Counted from the stretch's first letter, positions 18,453 to 27,005 are shown. The stretch: DNA of 27,059 bases from CAZCFB01 sp964511535 (GCA_964511535.1 CAZEFW010000132.1:1-27059), one strand, 5' to 3'. Notes: generated by a model not told the origin, from the letters alone. A program made the numbers and translations.

Positions 18453-20069
18453 ATGGAGCAAGTCAAGAGCAGCAATTGGGCGAAACGACAGGCCTTCCGC
18501 CCGGCGGCCTGCTTGCTCTGCGCCCTGCTCGCCAGCGCCTGGTTGAGCACGGCGGCTGCCGGCCCTGTGGTTGATAGCCGGGTGGGCGGTCTCTCCTTGA
18601 TCGGGCCATCGTCTTTGCACCTGGCGTCCGCCTACTACAACCCCGCCACCCTGACCATGAGCCCCGGGTACCACGTGTTCTTCGATGGGACCGCGCGGCT
18701 GGGCGTGGGCTCCTACAGCCGGCGGGTGGTGGACAACGCCACCGGGCTGCCGGGCACCGCGCTCGAGCCCGCCCAGGAGTACATCGAGGGGTTCCCACAG
18801 CTGTTCCTCGGGTTCGCCTCGGACCTGAGCACCAAGAACGTGGTGCTCTCCATCTTCGCCTGTACTCCTGTGGCCCACCGGCTGGCGCTCCAGCAGGGCA
18901 GCTCGCTGAGCGTTGGAGACCTGAGCAGCCCCCGGCCTCGCGGCCGCGAAGAGCAGGCCGACCTGCTTGAGCAGCTGTTCAAACCCGGCGAGCAGGGGGC
19001 CGCACGGCACCATGTGGTGGACCTGACGCTGTATCACCTCAACATCACCACGGCCGCGTCTTACCGCATCATCAAGGAGTTGAGCATCGGGCTGTCGGTG
19101 AGCTACGTGTTCGGCAGCCTCGACCTCGCCTTCGTGCGAGACGCGGCGCTGGACGGTGGCACCAAGCGCGACGACGGCGAGGCAGTGGCACTGGACTCCT
19201 GCGGCTCCGCGGGCAAGTGCGGCTACGAGAGCGCAGCAGCCGCCGAGGCCATTCGCACCCGGGGCATCTCCCACGGCATCGCCTTCGCCGGCGGTGTGCT
19301 CATCCGTCCGCTGCCGACCCTCGACATCGGCGTCGGCTACATCAGCGAGGTCGTGGGCGTGGGGGGGGAAGACATCCCTGCCAAGGGCGAAGCATGGGTG
19401 CTGCGCTCGCCGGCGGCGGTGGAGTTCATGAAGGCCGGCGGCAGCGGCGTGAACAGCGATCTTCAGGGCCGCTCCACGGTGACCTACCGGCTGCCCCACC
19501 AGGTGCAGCTCGGCCTCACCTGGCGGCCGTCGGTGCGCCTGCTGTTCAACTTCCAGGCGCGGTGGCAGCACCTGAGCACGTTCGACCGGTTCACCGTCCA
19601 GCTCACCGGCACCGAGTTTCGCGAGGCGCCCCGGATGCCCGATCGGATCAGCCTGTACCGGGGCCACCAGGACGTCTTCGCCTTCCAGCTCGGCGGCGGC
19701 TACTTGCTGCTGGAGTCTCTGGGCCTCCAGGGCGGCGTCATGCTCGAGACGGCCTCGGTGCCGGCCAGCGCCACGACCATCGCCACCATCGACGGCATCA
19801 AGGTGGACCTGTTCGCCGGCCTCTACTGGCGCGTGCACGAAGGGTTCGGCCTGCGCCTTGGCTACGGCGTCGCCCTGACGCCCACGCGCAATGTGGAGAG
19901 CTCGGACTTTTCGCCGATCCACATGGTGGAGTGCGTGGACACGCGCTTCTCGGTGGACAGCGCGTCGTGCAAGGCGGCTGCCCAGGGCCGGGGGCTGCCT
20001 GACGCTGCGGGGGAGTACGGCCTGGTTACCCACCGGGTGGGGCTTGGCGTGGCGTACGATGCGTTCTGA
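18453..20069 (+). CDS. FadL/OmpP1-like outer membrane protein
   Basis: 538 residues. A signal peptide of about 36 residues ends STAAA|G. The mature start GGLSLIGPSSLHLASAYYNP (about 45-64) carries the Asn-Pro-Ala pattern (YYNPATL) typical of FadL/TodX-type barrels that take up hydrophobic compounds. The remainder alternates beta strands with Gly, Tyr and Phe, and ends VGLGVAYDAF, with a terminal Phe as expected for a barrel recognised by BAM. Likely substrate is a fatty acid or other hydrophobic molecule, inferred from family. It overlaps the next gene by 11 bp. Confidence 0.8.
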   Translation: MEQVKSSNWAKRQAFRPAACLLCALLASAWLSTAAAGPVVDSRVGGLSLIGPSSLHLASAYYNPATLTMSPGYHVFFDGTARLGVGSYSRRVVDNATGLPGTALEPAQEYIEGFPQLFLGFASDLSTKNVVLSIFACTPVAHRLALQQGSSLSVGDLSSPRPRGREEQADLLEQLFKPGEQGAARHHVVDLTLYHLNITTAASYRIIKELSIGLSVSYVFGSLDLAFVRDAALDGGTKRDDGEAVALDSCGSAGKCGYESAAAAEAIRTRGISHGIAFAGGVLIRPLPTLDIGVGYISEVVGVGGEDIPAKGEAWVLRSPAAVEFMKAGGSGVNSDLQGRSTVTYRLPHQVQLGLTWRPSVRLLFNFQARWQHLSTFDRFTVQLTGTEFREAPRMPDRISLYRGHQDVFAFQLGGGYLLLESLGLQGGVMLETASVPASATTIATIDGIKVDLFAGLYWRVHEGFGLRLGYGVALTPTRNVESSDFSPIHMVECVDTRFSVDSASCKAAAQGRGLPDAAGEYGLVTHRVGLGVAYDAF

Positions 20070-20985
20070 TCCCCGCGCCCTGCTGCTCACCCTGATCCTG
20101 GCGGTACCTGCCCTGTTGCCTTACGAGGCAGCTGCCGCGCCAGGGGCCGAGCGCCCTGCGCGGCTGATGGGCGGCGCGCGGTACTTCGCGCGCTCGGTGC
20201 GGCCGGTAGAGCCGCGCAGCTCGCTGGGCCTGCAGGCGGGGCATGTGTGGGGCAACCGGGCGCCCGGGGTGGAGCGGGAGCAGTGGAGATGGTCCCTCCT
20301 GCTGGAGGGCGCCCTGGGCAGGGCCGGCGTCGGGGTGGAGATCCCGGTCGTGCTCGACAGGGCCATCGCCGACGGGGTGTACGGCGAGGGATCCGGCAGC
20401 GTCCTGGGCGTGGGCGACATCCGCCTGGCGGCCGATGTTCGGATCCTGCGCTTCAGCCTGGGAGCGGCTCCGGTGGCCTGGGGCGCCGGGATCCAGGTGT
20501 CGCTCCCCACGGGCAAGGCGCGGCTGGTGGAGCCGGACAACCCGGTGCTGTCCGCGCCGGACGTTAGCTTCGGCCCCGCGCGCTGGACCCTGAGCGGCGG
20601 TACAGCCCTGGCCCTGGGGCCGGTGGCCGGCTTCTCGATGCAGCTCAACGGCGACCTGATCGGGATCCTGCGGGATGCGGTGGACCGACCCCTGATCAAG
20701 GAGGACTGGCTGTTCGGAGCGGTCGCCCTGAACCTGGCCTACGCCGGGTTGCCCTGGCTGGTGCCGATGGTGCAGGTGGACGCTCAGTTCGAGATCATCG
20801 GCATCAACCCGTTGCGCCAGCTGTTCTTCGTGGGGCCGGCGCTGCGGGTTCGGCCGCACCCGCGGGTGAGCGTGGACCTCGGGGTACGTATCCCGCTGGG
20901 GGCGGAGGCGGAGAAGGAGCACCGGCTCTCGGTGGGCGTGGTGCTGGCGGTGGGGCTGGGGCGCGAAGGAGACGAGGCATGGTGA
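20059..20985 (+). CDS. predicted outer-membrane beta-barrel protein, unknown function
   Basis: 308 residues from ATG 20059; the longer ORF upstream is inside the FadL-like gene. A signal peptide precedes EAAAA|PG. The mature protein has regular amphipathic strands (WSLLLEGALGRAGVGVEIPV, RFSLGAAPVAWGAGIQVSLP, VSVDLGVRIPLG) and SLPTGKARL-like turns found in transporter-type barrel proteins of Myxococcota. No specific family is recognised. Overlaps its neighbours by 11 bp and 7 bp, so translation is likely coupled with the FadL-like protein and the M28 peptidase. Confidence 0.78.
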   Translation: MRSDPRALLLTLILAVPALLPYEAAAAPGAERPARLMGGARYFARSVRPVEPRSSLGLQAGHVWGNRAPGVEREQWRWSLLLEGALGRAGVGVEIPVVLDRAIADGVYGEGSGSVLGVGDIRLAADVRILRFSLGAAPVAWGAGIQVSLPTGKARLVEPDNPVLSAPDVSFGPARWTLSGGTALALGPVAGFSMQLNGDLIGILRDAVDRPLIKEDWLFGAVALNLAYAGLPWLVPMVQVDAQFEIIGINPLRQLFFVGPALRVRPHPRVSVDLGVRIPLGAEAEKEHRLSVGVVLAVGLGREGDEAW

Positions 20986-22313
20986 TTAAAGGCTTGAGGC
21001 TCGGGGCTTGGGGCTTGAGGTTCTTGGCCACGGCTGGCGTGGTGGTCGCGGTCACCGCGCCTTCGGGCGTGGCTGCGCAGTCCACGCGTATCGAGGCGGC
21101 GCTGTCTCGGCTGGACGCGGCGCGCATAAAGAAGGATGTCTCGGACCTGGCCTCGCTGCGGTCGCGCTTTTCGCTGGCGCCTGACTTCCACGAGGCCACG
21201 GACATGGTCCGGGACAAGCTCAAGGCGGCCGGGCTGAAGCCGAAGCTCGTGCCCTTCGACATGCCGCCGGTGCGGGTCAACAACGTGATGGTCACCTTCC
21301 CCGGCAGCGTCGCCGGCAAGCCAGCGGTCATCGCCTGCGCCCACTACGACAGCATCACCTTCGACCCCGACGGCCTGGCGCCCGGCGCCGAGGACAACGC
21401 CTCCGGTACGGCCGGGCTGCTGGCCATGGCCAGATCGCTCTCTGCCGAGAAGCTCGCCGCCCCAGTGACCCTGGTGTTCTTCGCCGGGGAGGAGGAGGGG
21501 CTGTGGGGCAGCAAGCACATGGTGGCCGACCTCAAGGCGCGCGGGAAGCTGGGGGATGTGCTGGCCGTGTTGAACATGGACATGATCGGCTACGACCCCG
21601 GCGGCGAGCGCAAGATGCTGGTGGACGCCTTCGCCGACAGCCGCGGCCTGGCCGGCCGGATCCACGCCGCATCGCTGGTCTACACCCAACTCCGGGTGAC
21701 GGCGGACATTCACTCCCCCGGGCGGTCCGATCACCGCCCGTTTCATGACGAGGGGATCCCGGCGGTGACCCTGGCCGCCGCGTGGTGGCGTCATTATCCG
21801 CACTACCATTCGGGCAGGGACAAGCCCGACCACGTGGACCCCTTCATGGTGGCGGAGGTGGCCCGGGCAAACCTGGCCACGGCGCTGCGGCTGGCCGGCT
21901 TCGCCGACGGGCCGCCCGTGGCCCGGGCGGGCCGCTTCAAGGCCACGGTCGCGGGCCAGCGGGTGACCTTCGACGCCTCGCAGAGCTTCGATCCCGCTGG
22001 CCGGTCCATCACCTATGCCTGGAAGCAGCTGGATGGGCCTTCGGTTGCGCTGCCCTCCGGGGGGAGCGCCCTGAGCTTCACGCCCGCCGAATCGGGGGCT
22101 TACCGGTTCCAGCTCACGGTGGCCAGCGACGACGGGAGGATCAGCGAGCCAGACCTCGTGGCTGCGGTGGTGGAGCAGGACGGGGGGTGCAGCGTTGGCA
22201 GCAAATCGAGCCAGCGGTGGCCTGGAGTCGCGATGCTTGCGGCGGCCCTGCTGTTGGGCCTGCGGCTCAGGCGGGCCGGTCGCCGGCGCCTTCCACGAAC
22301 TCCCGGTGCATGA
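20979..22313 (+). CDS. M28-family zinc peptidase with PKD-like domain and MYXO-CTERM-like tail
   Basis: 444 residues. After a leader (about 1-34, VAAQ|ST) comes an M28 aminopeptidase domain: zinc ligands in CAHYDS (His122, Asp124 nearby), GAEDNASG (Asp139), FFAGEEEGLWGS (Glu171/172 catalytic area), DMIGYD, and YHSGRDKPDHV. Residues 312-398 form an Ig/PKD-like domain (VTFDASQSFDP, TYAWKQLDG). The C-terminus GGCSVGS (Cys404), a hydrophobic helix (about 415-430) and RLRRAGRRR fit the MYXO-CTERM pattern, a processing and surface-sorting signal of Myxococcota. So a surface or secreted aminopeptidase is predicted. The leader is encoded by a GGCTTG-type simple repeat. Its last 47 bp run antisense to the aspartokinase end. 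Confidence 0.9.
   Translation: MVIKGLRLGAWGLRFLATAGVVVAVTAPSGVAAQSTRIEAALSRLDAARIKKDVSDLASLRSRFSLAPDFHEATDMVRDKLKAAGLKPKLVPFDMPPVRVNNVMVTFPGSVAGKPAVIACAHYDSITFDPDGLAPGAEDNASGTAGLLAMARSLSAEKLAAPVTLVFFAGEEEGLWGSKHMVADLKARGKLGDVLAVLNMDMIGYDPGGERKMLVDAFADSRGLAGRIHAASLVYTQLRVTADIHSPGRSDHRPFHDEGIPAVTLAAAWWRHYPHYHSGRDKPDHVDPFMVAEVARANLATALRLAGFADGPPVARAGRFKATVAGQRVTFDASQSFDPAGRSITYAWKQLDGPSVALPSGGSALSFTPAESGAYRFQLTVASDDGRISEPDLVAAVVEQDGGCSVGSKSSQRWPGVAMLAAALLLGLRLRRAGRRRLPRTPGA
20988..21020 (+). repeat. GGCTTG/GGGGCTT simple repeat inside the signal-peptide codons
   Basis: Short GGCTTGAGG, GGGGCTTGG and GGGGCTTGAGG units code for GLRLGAWGLR in the leader of the M28 peptidase. Confidence 0.7.
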
Positions 22314-23472
22314 GGCGCACCGCCTCGTCCAGCTTGCCGGGGCGCAGCACCAGGGTCAGCCGCAGGGGCGCCGAGTCCACGCTGTGTAGCGGGAGCTCCG
22401 CCTCCTGGACCAGCTCCAGGGCGCGGGCGAGCACGCACGGGTCATCTCCGAGGCCTTCGCCCACCACGGACGCCGCCTCGAGGCCCTCCTCGAACCAGAC
22501 CATGCCCCCGGCGCGCTCGAGGCGGTTGTGCAGGGCAGGCCAGTCCGGGCAGTTCTCCCGGGACAGCAGCAGCACCGGCTGGCCCTCGTGTAGCCGCGCC
22601 CGCAGGGGGTTGGTCTCATGCTCCTCGAGCACCGCCGCCAGCGCGGCGAGCTGTGCGGCGCCGCCGTCGCCGTGCACGCAGACCAGGTCGCGCTGGCCGG
22701 CCACACCCACGGCGCCATCGCGCTCGCTGCCGTGGGCCGCCACCCGCGTGGTCTTGCCGCCGGCCGTGGCGCGGGCGTAGATCACGATCCCCGCGCGCCG
22801 GGCGAACTCCACCGCCTGGGCGTTGAGCACCCGCGCGCCGTTCTGGCTGAGCTCCTGCATCGCGGTATAGGAGATGCTCTCCAGGTGGCACGGCTCGGCC
22901 ACAACCCGCGGGTCCGCGGAGTAGACGCCGTCCACGTCGGAGCAGATCTCGCAGTACTCGGCGCCGAGCGCGGCGGCCATGGCCACCGCGGTGGTGTCTG
23001 ACCCGCCTCTGCCCAGCGTGGTGATCTCCCGCTTGTAGCTCACGCCCTGGAAGCCGGCGATGATCACCACGCGGTCATGCTCGAGCTCGTCGAGCACGCG
23101 CACGGGCCTGACCTCGATGATGCGCGCGTTGGAGTGGCGATGGTTGGTCAGGATGCCGCACTGGGATCCGGTGAAGGAGATGGCCTCCTTGCCCTCGTTG
23201 CTCACCGCCATGGCCAGCAGCGAGGCGGAGATGCGCTCGCCGGCCGTGAGCAGCATGTCGAGCTCTCGCCGCGGCGGCGACGGGTTGACGGCGCGGGCGT
23301 GCTCCATCAACTCATCAGTGGTCTTGCCCATGGCGGAGATGACGACCACCACGCGGTAGCCGCGGTCCACCGTCCCGGCCACCCGCTTGGCCACTTGGCC
23401 CAGCCGCTCGGGCGTGGCCACTGAGCTGCCGCCGTACTTCTGCACCACGATGGGGATCTGACCGTCTGCCAT
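22267..23472 (-). CDS. lysC: aspartate kinase (lysine/threonine/methionine pathway)
   Basis: 401 residues. Phosphorylates aspartate, the first step to lysine, threonine, methionine and diaminopimelate. Catalytic marks: VQKYGGSSV (10-18), ITTLGRGGSDTTAVAMAAAL (about 155-174), CSDVDGVYSADPR, and SYTAMQELSQNGARVLNAQA. The C-terminal 140 residues should hold the two ACT regulatory domains but are rather diverged, with no obvious SNVTM-type allosteric loop. AGGAGG six bases before ATG 23472 fixes the start. Ends convergent with, and overlapping, the M28 peptidase gene. Confidence 0.95.
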   Translation of the reverse strand: MADGQIPIVVQKYGGSSVATPERLGQVAKRVAGTVDRGYRVVVVISAMGKTTDELMEHARAVNPSPPRRELDMLLTAGERISASLLAMAVSNEGKEAISFTGSQCGILTNHRHSNARIIEVRPVRVLDELEHDRVVIIAGFQGVSYKREITTLGRGGSDTTAVAMAAALGAEYCEICSDVDGVYSADPRVVAEPCHLESISYTAMQELSQNGARVLNAQAVEFARRAGIVIYARATAGGKTTRVAAHGSERDGAVGVAGQRDLVCVHGDGGAAQLAALAAVLEEHETNPLRARLHEGQPVLLLSRENCPDWPALHNRLERAGGMVWFEEGLEAASVVGEGLGDDPCVLARALELVQEAELPLHSVDSAPLRLTLVLRPGKLDEAVRLMHREFVEGAGDRPA

Positions 23473-23524
23473 GGCGCGCCTCCTGTCAGCCTGGATGCTG
23501 GCTGCGGGGGGCCGGTCTGTCAAC

Positions 23525-23553
23525 TGGACTCCCCGCGAGCCCACACCTACACT
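23525..23553 (+). promoter_or_regulatory. possible promoter of the TPR lipoprotein gene
   Basis: TGGACT (23525-23530) and TACACT (23548-23553), each 4 of 6 to consensus, are separated by exactly 17 bp. Transcription would start about 6 bases before ATG 23566, giving an almost leaderless message; no ribosome site is visible in that gap, which fits. Confidence 0.3.
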
Positions 23554-23565
23554 ACGGGTGCGATC

Positions 23566-25722
23566 ATGCTCCGCCTTCCCTTGCTCATCTCTCTCGCTCT
23601 CGCAGCGACGGCGTGCCCGGCCCGGGCGCCCGCGCCGCCGCCCCGTCCGGCGGCGGAGGTGCGGGTCCCGCCCAGGGTGACCGAAGCCGGCTACTCCAGG
23701 CTGCGCGAGGCCTACGACGCGCTGCCGCTGGACCACGCGGAGCGGCCGGCGTACCGGGACGCGCTGCTGAGCCACCTGGTGCCCCTGGCGCGCAAAGTGC
23801 TCGACAGCGGCGACGACAAGAACGCCATGGTGGAGTTCGAGGAGGCGCTGTCTCTTTTCGCCTCCACCGAGGTTTTCCGGGGAGGGCTGAAGCACGCCGG
23901 CCTGACCGCGCTGGCCCGTGCCTTTGTCAGCCGGTACGCGCCGCGGGGGGACGAGTACCGGGTGATGTTGGGGCTGGTGGTGCAGATCAGCCTCGGCGGG
24001 GACAAGAAGATGTTGCAGGAGCGGTACGCCCGCCTCACCGCCTGGTCCGACGAGGCCGTGGTGCTGAGGCGCGGCAAGGCCGCCGCCGGCGCGAGCACCA
24101 TCAAGAACCTCGAGGACGTGATCCAGCACTGGCCCTCGGGGTTCGTGCTGCAGGAGCTGCGGCGGCGCTACAACGCGCGCATCAAGCTGCTCTCGGCCAT
24201 GGCCGCCCGGCACAAGGAGATGGGGGCCAAGGCGCGCTTCCCGGCCCTCTTCCTCGGTGGTTACCTGATGGTTCGTGCTTATCTGCGGGTGGCCGAGATC
24301 GGCGAGGCCCGGGCCGCGCTGGCGGCGCTGCCAGCGCGTGGGCCCCAGGACGAAATGCTCGCCGGGCTGCTCAACCGCCTGCTGGGCAAGGAGGCCGGCG
24401 CGCGAGACTTCATCCAGGTCGCCGGCTTCTTCAGCCGCAACCGGGAGGACGCCGTGGCGCTGGAGCTCTGCCGGGTGGCCGCGCGGCGGTTCCCCCGGGA
24501 GGCGGGGGCCTGGCGCTGCCTGGGCCGCCTGGCCGGTGAGCTGGAGATGCACCTGCTCGCGATGCGAAGCCTGGAGTCGGCCCGGCGGCTGGCCCCGGAC
24601 GACTTTGAGCTGGCCCAGGCTGTGGCGCGGCAGCACCAGCAGCGGCTGTTTGAGATGGTGGACAGCGAGCGTCTCGACGAGGCCGTCGAGGCGCTGAAAG
24701 AGATCGAGCGCTACCACGCCGCCGTGGGCAAGCAGTTCGGCCGCACCCTGCAGCCCGGCCTGGGGCGTTCACGCTACGCGGTGGGGCATGGCCTGTATAT
24801 CCAGGGGCGGGTCAAGCAGGCGGCCAGGTTGCTGGAGAAGGCGCTGGCCGTGGAGCTGATCCCCGAGGCGGTGATCCAGCTGGCGAACATCCGCATGAAC
24901 CTCGGCACGCCCCTGGGCGCCGCCGAGCTGCTGGCGCGGGTGGAGAAGGGCGCCGAGCTCAAGCGCATGAACCCGGCCGAGCGCCTCTACTGGGAGGGAC
25001 GCTACGCCCTGGCGCGGGGGCACGCGTTCCACATGGCCGGCCGCGCTGACGAAGGGCGCGCGGAGTACTCCCGGGCCGCGGCGCGCTGGAAGATGCTCAC
25101 CACCCTGGGCGTGCGCGACGAGATCATGGCGGAGGCCCATGTCCACCTGGCGCAGGTGCTGTACCGGCTCGGGTCTCCCGCTGACGCCCTCGACGCCCTG
25201 GACCGGGCCATCGCGGTGCGGCCCGACCGCAAGGAGACCTACGCCGACGCCATCGCGCTGCTGGTGACCCACGGCCACCTGCCCGAGGCGCTGGACGCCT
25301 ACCACCTGGCCCTGGGCCGGGGGGCGGTGACCGAGTACCTCAAGAGCTACTGCAGCTTCTGGGTGGTGGGGCTCGCGCGCCGGGCCGGGCTGGAGCCGGA
25401 CCCGCTGGCCATGGAGTACATCAGCCGGCTGGGCGGCAAGAAGTGGTACGCGCGGCTGGCGCTGCTGATGCTGGGCAAGGCCGACTACGGCCAGCTGGTC
25501 AAGCAGGCGCGCACCGTCGGTGACCGGGCCGAGCTGTACTACTACGAGGCGGACCGGTTGATGGCCGCGGGCAAGGCGGACGAGGCGCGCGCCATGTGGA
25601 AGAAGGTGCTCGACACCCGGATGATGGGGTTCTACGAGTACGAGATGTCCCGGCGCTACCTGGAGCTGGGGCCGCCAACGGTCCACACCCGCCCGGTGAA
25701 GCGCAAGGGGGCGACCCGGTGA
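23566..25722 (+). CDS. TPR-type repeat lipoprotein
   Basis: 718 residues. Leader MLRLPLLISLALAATAC, lipobox ATAC (Cys17), then a Pro/Ala linker. The rest is helical tetratricopeptide-like repeats; clearer ones are ALELCRVAARRFPREAGAWR (near 305), SLESARRLAPDDFELAQAVA (near 340), and AEAHVHLAQVLYRLGSPADA (near 525) followed by DALDRAIAVRPDRKETYADA. No enzyme motif is visible. Likely a periplasm-facing scaffold on a membrane, partner unknown. First of a possible three-gene set with a START-like exported protein and a small transporter. Confidence 0.85.
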   Translation: MLRLPLLISLALAATACPARAPAPPPRPAAEVRVPPRVTEAGYSRLREAYDALPLDHAERPAYRDALLSHLVPLARKVLDSGDDKNAMVEFEEALSLFASTEVFRGGLKHAGLTALARAFVSRYAPRGDEYRVMLGLVVQISLGGDKKMLQERYARLTAWSDEAVVLRRGKAAAGASTIKNLEDVIQHWPSGFVLQELRRRYNARIKLLSAMAARHKEMGAKARFPALFLGGYLMVRAYLRVAEIGEARAALAALPARGPQDEMLAGLLNRLLGKEAGARDFIQVAGFFSRNREDAVALELCRVAARRFPREAGAWRCLGRLAGELEMHLLAMRSLESARRLAPDDFELAQAVARQHQQRLFEMVDSERLDEAVEALKEIERYHAAVGKQFGRTLQPGLGRSRYAVGHGLYIQGRVKQAARLLEKALAVELIPEAVIQLANIRMNLGTPLGAAELLARVEKGAELKRMNPAERLYWEGRYALARGHAFHMAGRADEGRAEYSRAAARWKMLTTLGVRDEIMAEAHVHLAQVLYRLGSPADALDALDRAIAVRPDRKETYADAIALLVTHGHLPEALDAYHLALGRGAVTEYLKSYCSFWVVGLARRAGLEPDPLAMEYISRLGGKKWYARLALLMLGKADYGQLVKQARTVGDRAELYYYEADRLMAAGKADEARAMWKKVLDTRMMGFYEYEMSRRYLELGPPTVHTRPVKRKGATR

Positions 25723-25730
25723 GCTGCGCG

Positions 25731-25769
25731 ATGAACAACCCGGCTGGCGGGGCCGTCGAATCGGCATGA
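25731..25769 (+). other. possible 12-codon leader ORF overlapping the next start (ATGA)
   Basis: ATG 25731 opens a 12-codon frame (MNNPAGGAVESA) whose TGA overlaps ATG 25766. There is no Shine-Dalgarno sequence in front of 25766, so re-initiation after this mini-ORF is possible. May be chance. Confidence 0.25.
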
Positions 25770-26422
25770 AAACCACAACCTCCATCTCTGTCGCGCTGGT
25801 CGCGCTGCTGGCGGCCGCGAGCGCCAGCGCCGGCACCACCAAGGACATCTTGACCAAGGAGATGACCCGCAAGATGGAGGAGGGGTGGGTCACCGAGTAC
25901 CGTGAGAAGGGGAGCGACAAGGGCACCGGCGTGTACCAGTGGACCGCCCTGGGCATCTTCGACGACACACCCGAGGCGATGCTCTATGTGCTGCTCGGCT
26001 TCGACAAGTACAAGCACTTCGTCCAGCACATGAAGGGCAGCCGCATCATCAAGCGCAAGGGGCTCGACACTTACGCCGTGCTGGAGACCCGGCTGCCCTG
26101 GCCGGTGAAGGACGCGTGGGTCTACTTCAAGGCCAAGCGCAAGCACCTGCCGGGGCGCATCTACGAGCTCGAGTTCCAGATGATCAACGGCACCATGAAG
26201 CACTTCTCAGGCTGGGCCCGGGTGGAGCCGTGGAACAAGGACGGGTCGCGGGGGCTGCTCACCTGGTCGTTGAAGTTCGAGCCCAAGACCAAGGCGCCGG
26301 CCTCGGCCATCGACAAGGGCGTCTGGTCCATCTCGATCCACGTGGTTAAGCGGCTGCGGTTGCGGCTCAAGGCGATGCGCAAGTACAAGAAGATCCCGAA
26401 GGCGTGGGGCGGCAAGCGGTAG
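25766..26422 (+). CDS. exported START/SRPBCC-like domain protein
   Basis: 218 residues. Signal peptide 1-22 (ASASA|G). The mature part reads like a START-type lipid-binding fold: GIFDDTPEAMLYVLLGFDKY, HMKGSRIIKRKGLDTYAVLE, LPWPVKDAWVYFKAKRK, and a final helix KRLRLRLKAMRKYKKIP. The TRLPWPVKDAW wording is typical of START proteins. It would bind a hydrophobic ligand in the periplasm. The C-terminus is strongly basic. Ligand unknown; family call from motif resemblance only. Confidence 0.75.
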   Translation: MKTTTSISVALVALLAAASASAGTTKDILTKEMTRKMEEGWVTEYREKGSDKGTGVYQWTALGIFDDTPEAMLYVLLGFDKYKHFVQHMKGSRIIKRKGLDTYAVLETRLPWPVKDAWVYFKAKRKHLPGRIYELEFQMINGTMKHFSGWARVEPWNKDGSRGLLTWSLKFEPKTKAPASAIDKGVWSISIHVVKRLRLRLKAMRKYKKIPKAWGGKR

Positions 26423-26437
26423 GCGCGCCCGCGCGGT

Positions 26438-26443
26438 TATAAT
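26438..26443 (+). promoter_or_regulatory. consensus -10 (TATAAT) before the small transporter gene
   Basis: A perfect TATAAT sits in the 58-bp spacer. No -35 match is evident at 17 bp. A ribosome site AGGA (26469-26472) is eight bases before ATG 26481. Suggests the transporter can be transcribed on its own. Confidence 0.4.
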
Positions 26444-26480
26444 CGCGGATTCCTGAACCAACAGACCGAGGAAGATACCG

Positions 26481-26924
26481 ATGAAGTACGCCATAGCGCT
26501 GGTGGTGGCGCTGCTGCTCAACGCGGCGGCCAACCTGATGATCCGGTTCGGCATGAAGGCCATGGACGCAGATCTCGCGGGGGCGGGCATCATGGACGAC
26601 GGGGTGCTGGGGTTGATCCGCCTGCTGCTGAACCACTGGATCCTGCTGGTGGGGCTGTGCTGCTTCGCCATGAACGTGGTGTTCTATGCCTACGCGCTGC
26701 AGAAGCTGCCCATCAGCATGGCCTACCCGATCATGGTCACCGGCGGGTTCGTGATCATCGTCACCGTGGCCGGGCTGATCCTCAAGGAGCGCCTGACAAT
26801 GGTGCAGTGGGTGGGAGTGGCCGCCATCATGCTGGGCGTGACCCTGGTGGCCAAGGACGCCGGGAGGCAGATGGAGGACGGAGGAGGCGGGGGGAAGGAG
26901 AAGGTGGAGGAGGTGAGAGGGTAG
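26481..26924 (+). CDS. SMR/EamA-type four-helix membrane transporter
   Basis: 147 residues with four predicted membrane helices (about 3-20, 50-72, 78-97, 103-125). The conserved helix-3 stretch YAYALQKLPISMAYPIMVTGG resembles small multidrug resistance and single-unit DMT proteins. KERLTMVQWVGVAAIMLGV is the classic last helix. The helix-1 Glu of true SMR drug pumps (E14 in EmrE) is not present; Asn/Ala-rich residues replace it (LLLNAAANLMIRFG). A drug-efflux role is therefore doubtful; ArnE/F-like or lipid-linked-substrate roles are alternatives. The last 20 residues are a hydrophilic Gly/Glu tail. Confidence 0.82.
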   Translation: MKYAIALVVALLLNAAANLMIRFGMKAMDADLAGAGIMDDGVLGLIRLLLNHWILLVGLCCFAMNVVFYAYALQKLPISMAYPIMVTGGFVIIVTVAGLILKERLTMVQWVGVAAIMLGVTLVAKDAGRQMEDGGGGGKEKVEEVRG

Positions 26925-27005
26925 GGGAGCTAAAAGCTAAAACCTAAGAGCAAAAAGTGGGCGGCGGTGGTTGGGGGAGACTAGATATCTTTGCAGGTCA
27001 CCCAA

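Noticed and set aside
18441..20090. 549-codon minus-strand ORF opposite the FadL-like gene
   Set aside because: Antisense shadow; the plus frame has a signal peptide and barrel pattern.
23473..24717. N-terminal extension of aspartokinase to 24717
   Set aside because: It crosses the TPR lipoprotein gene; the AGGAGG-ATG at 23472 and the VQKYGGSSV start define the real protein.
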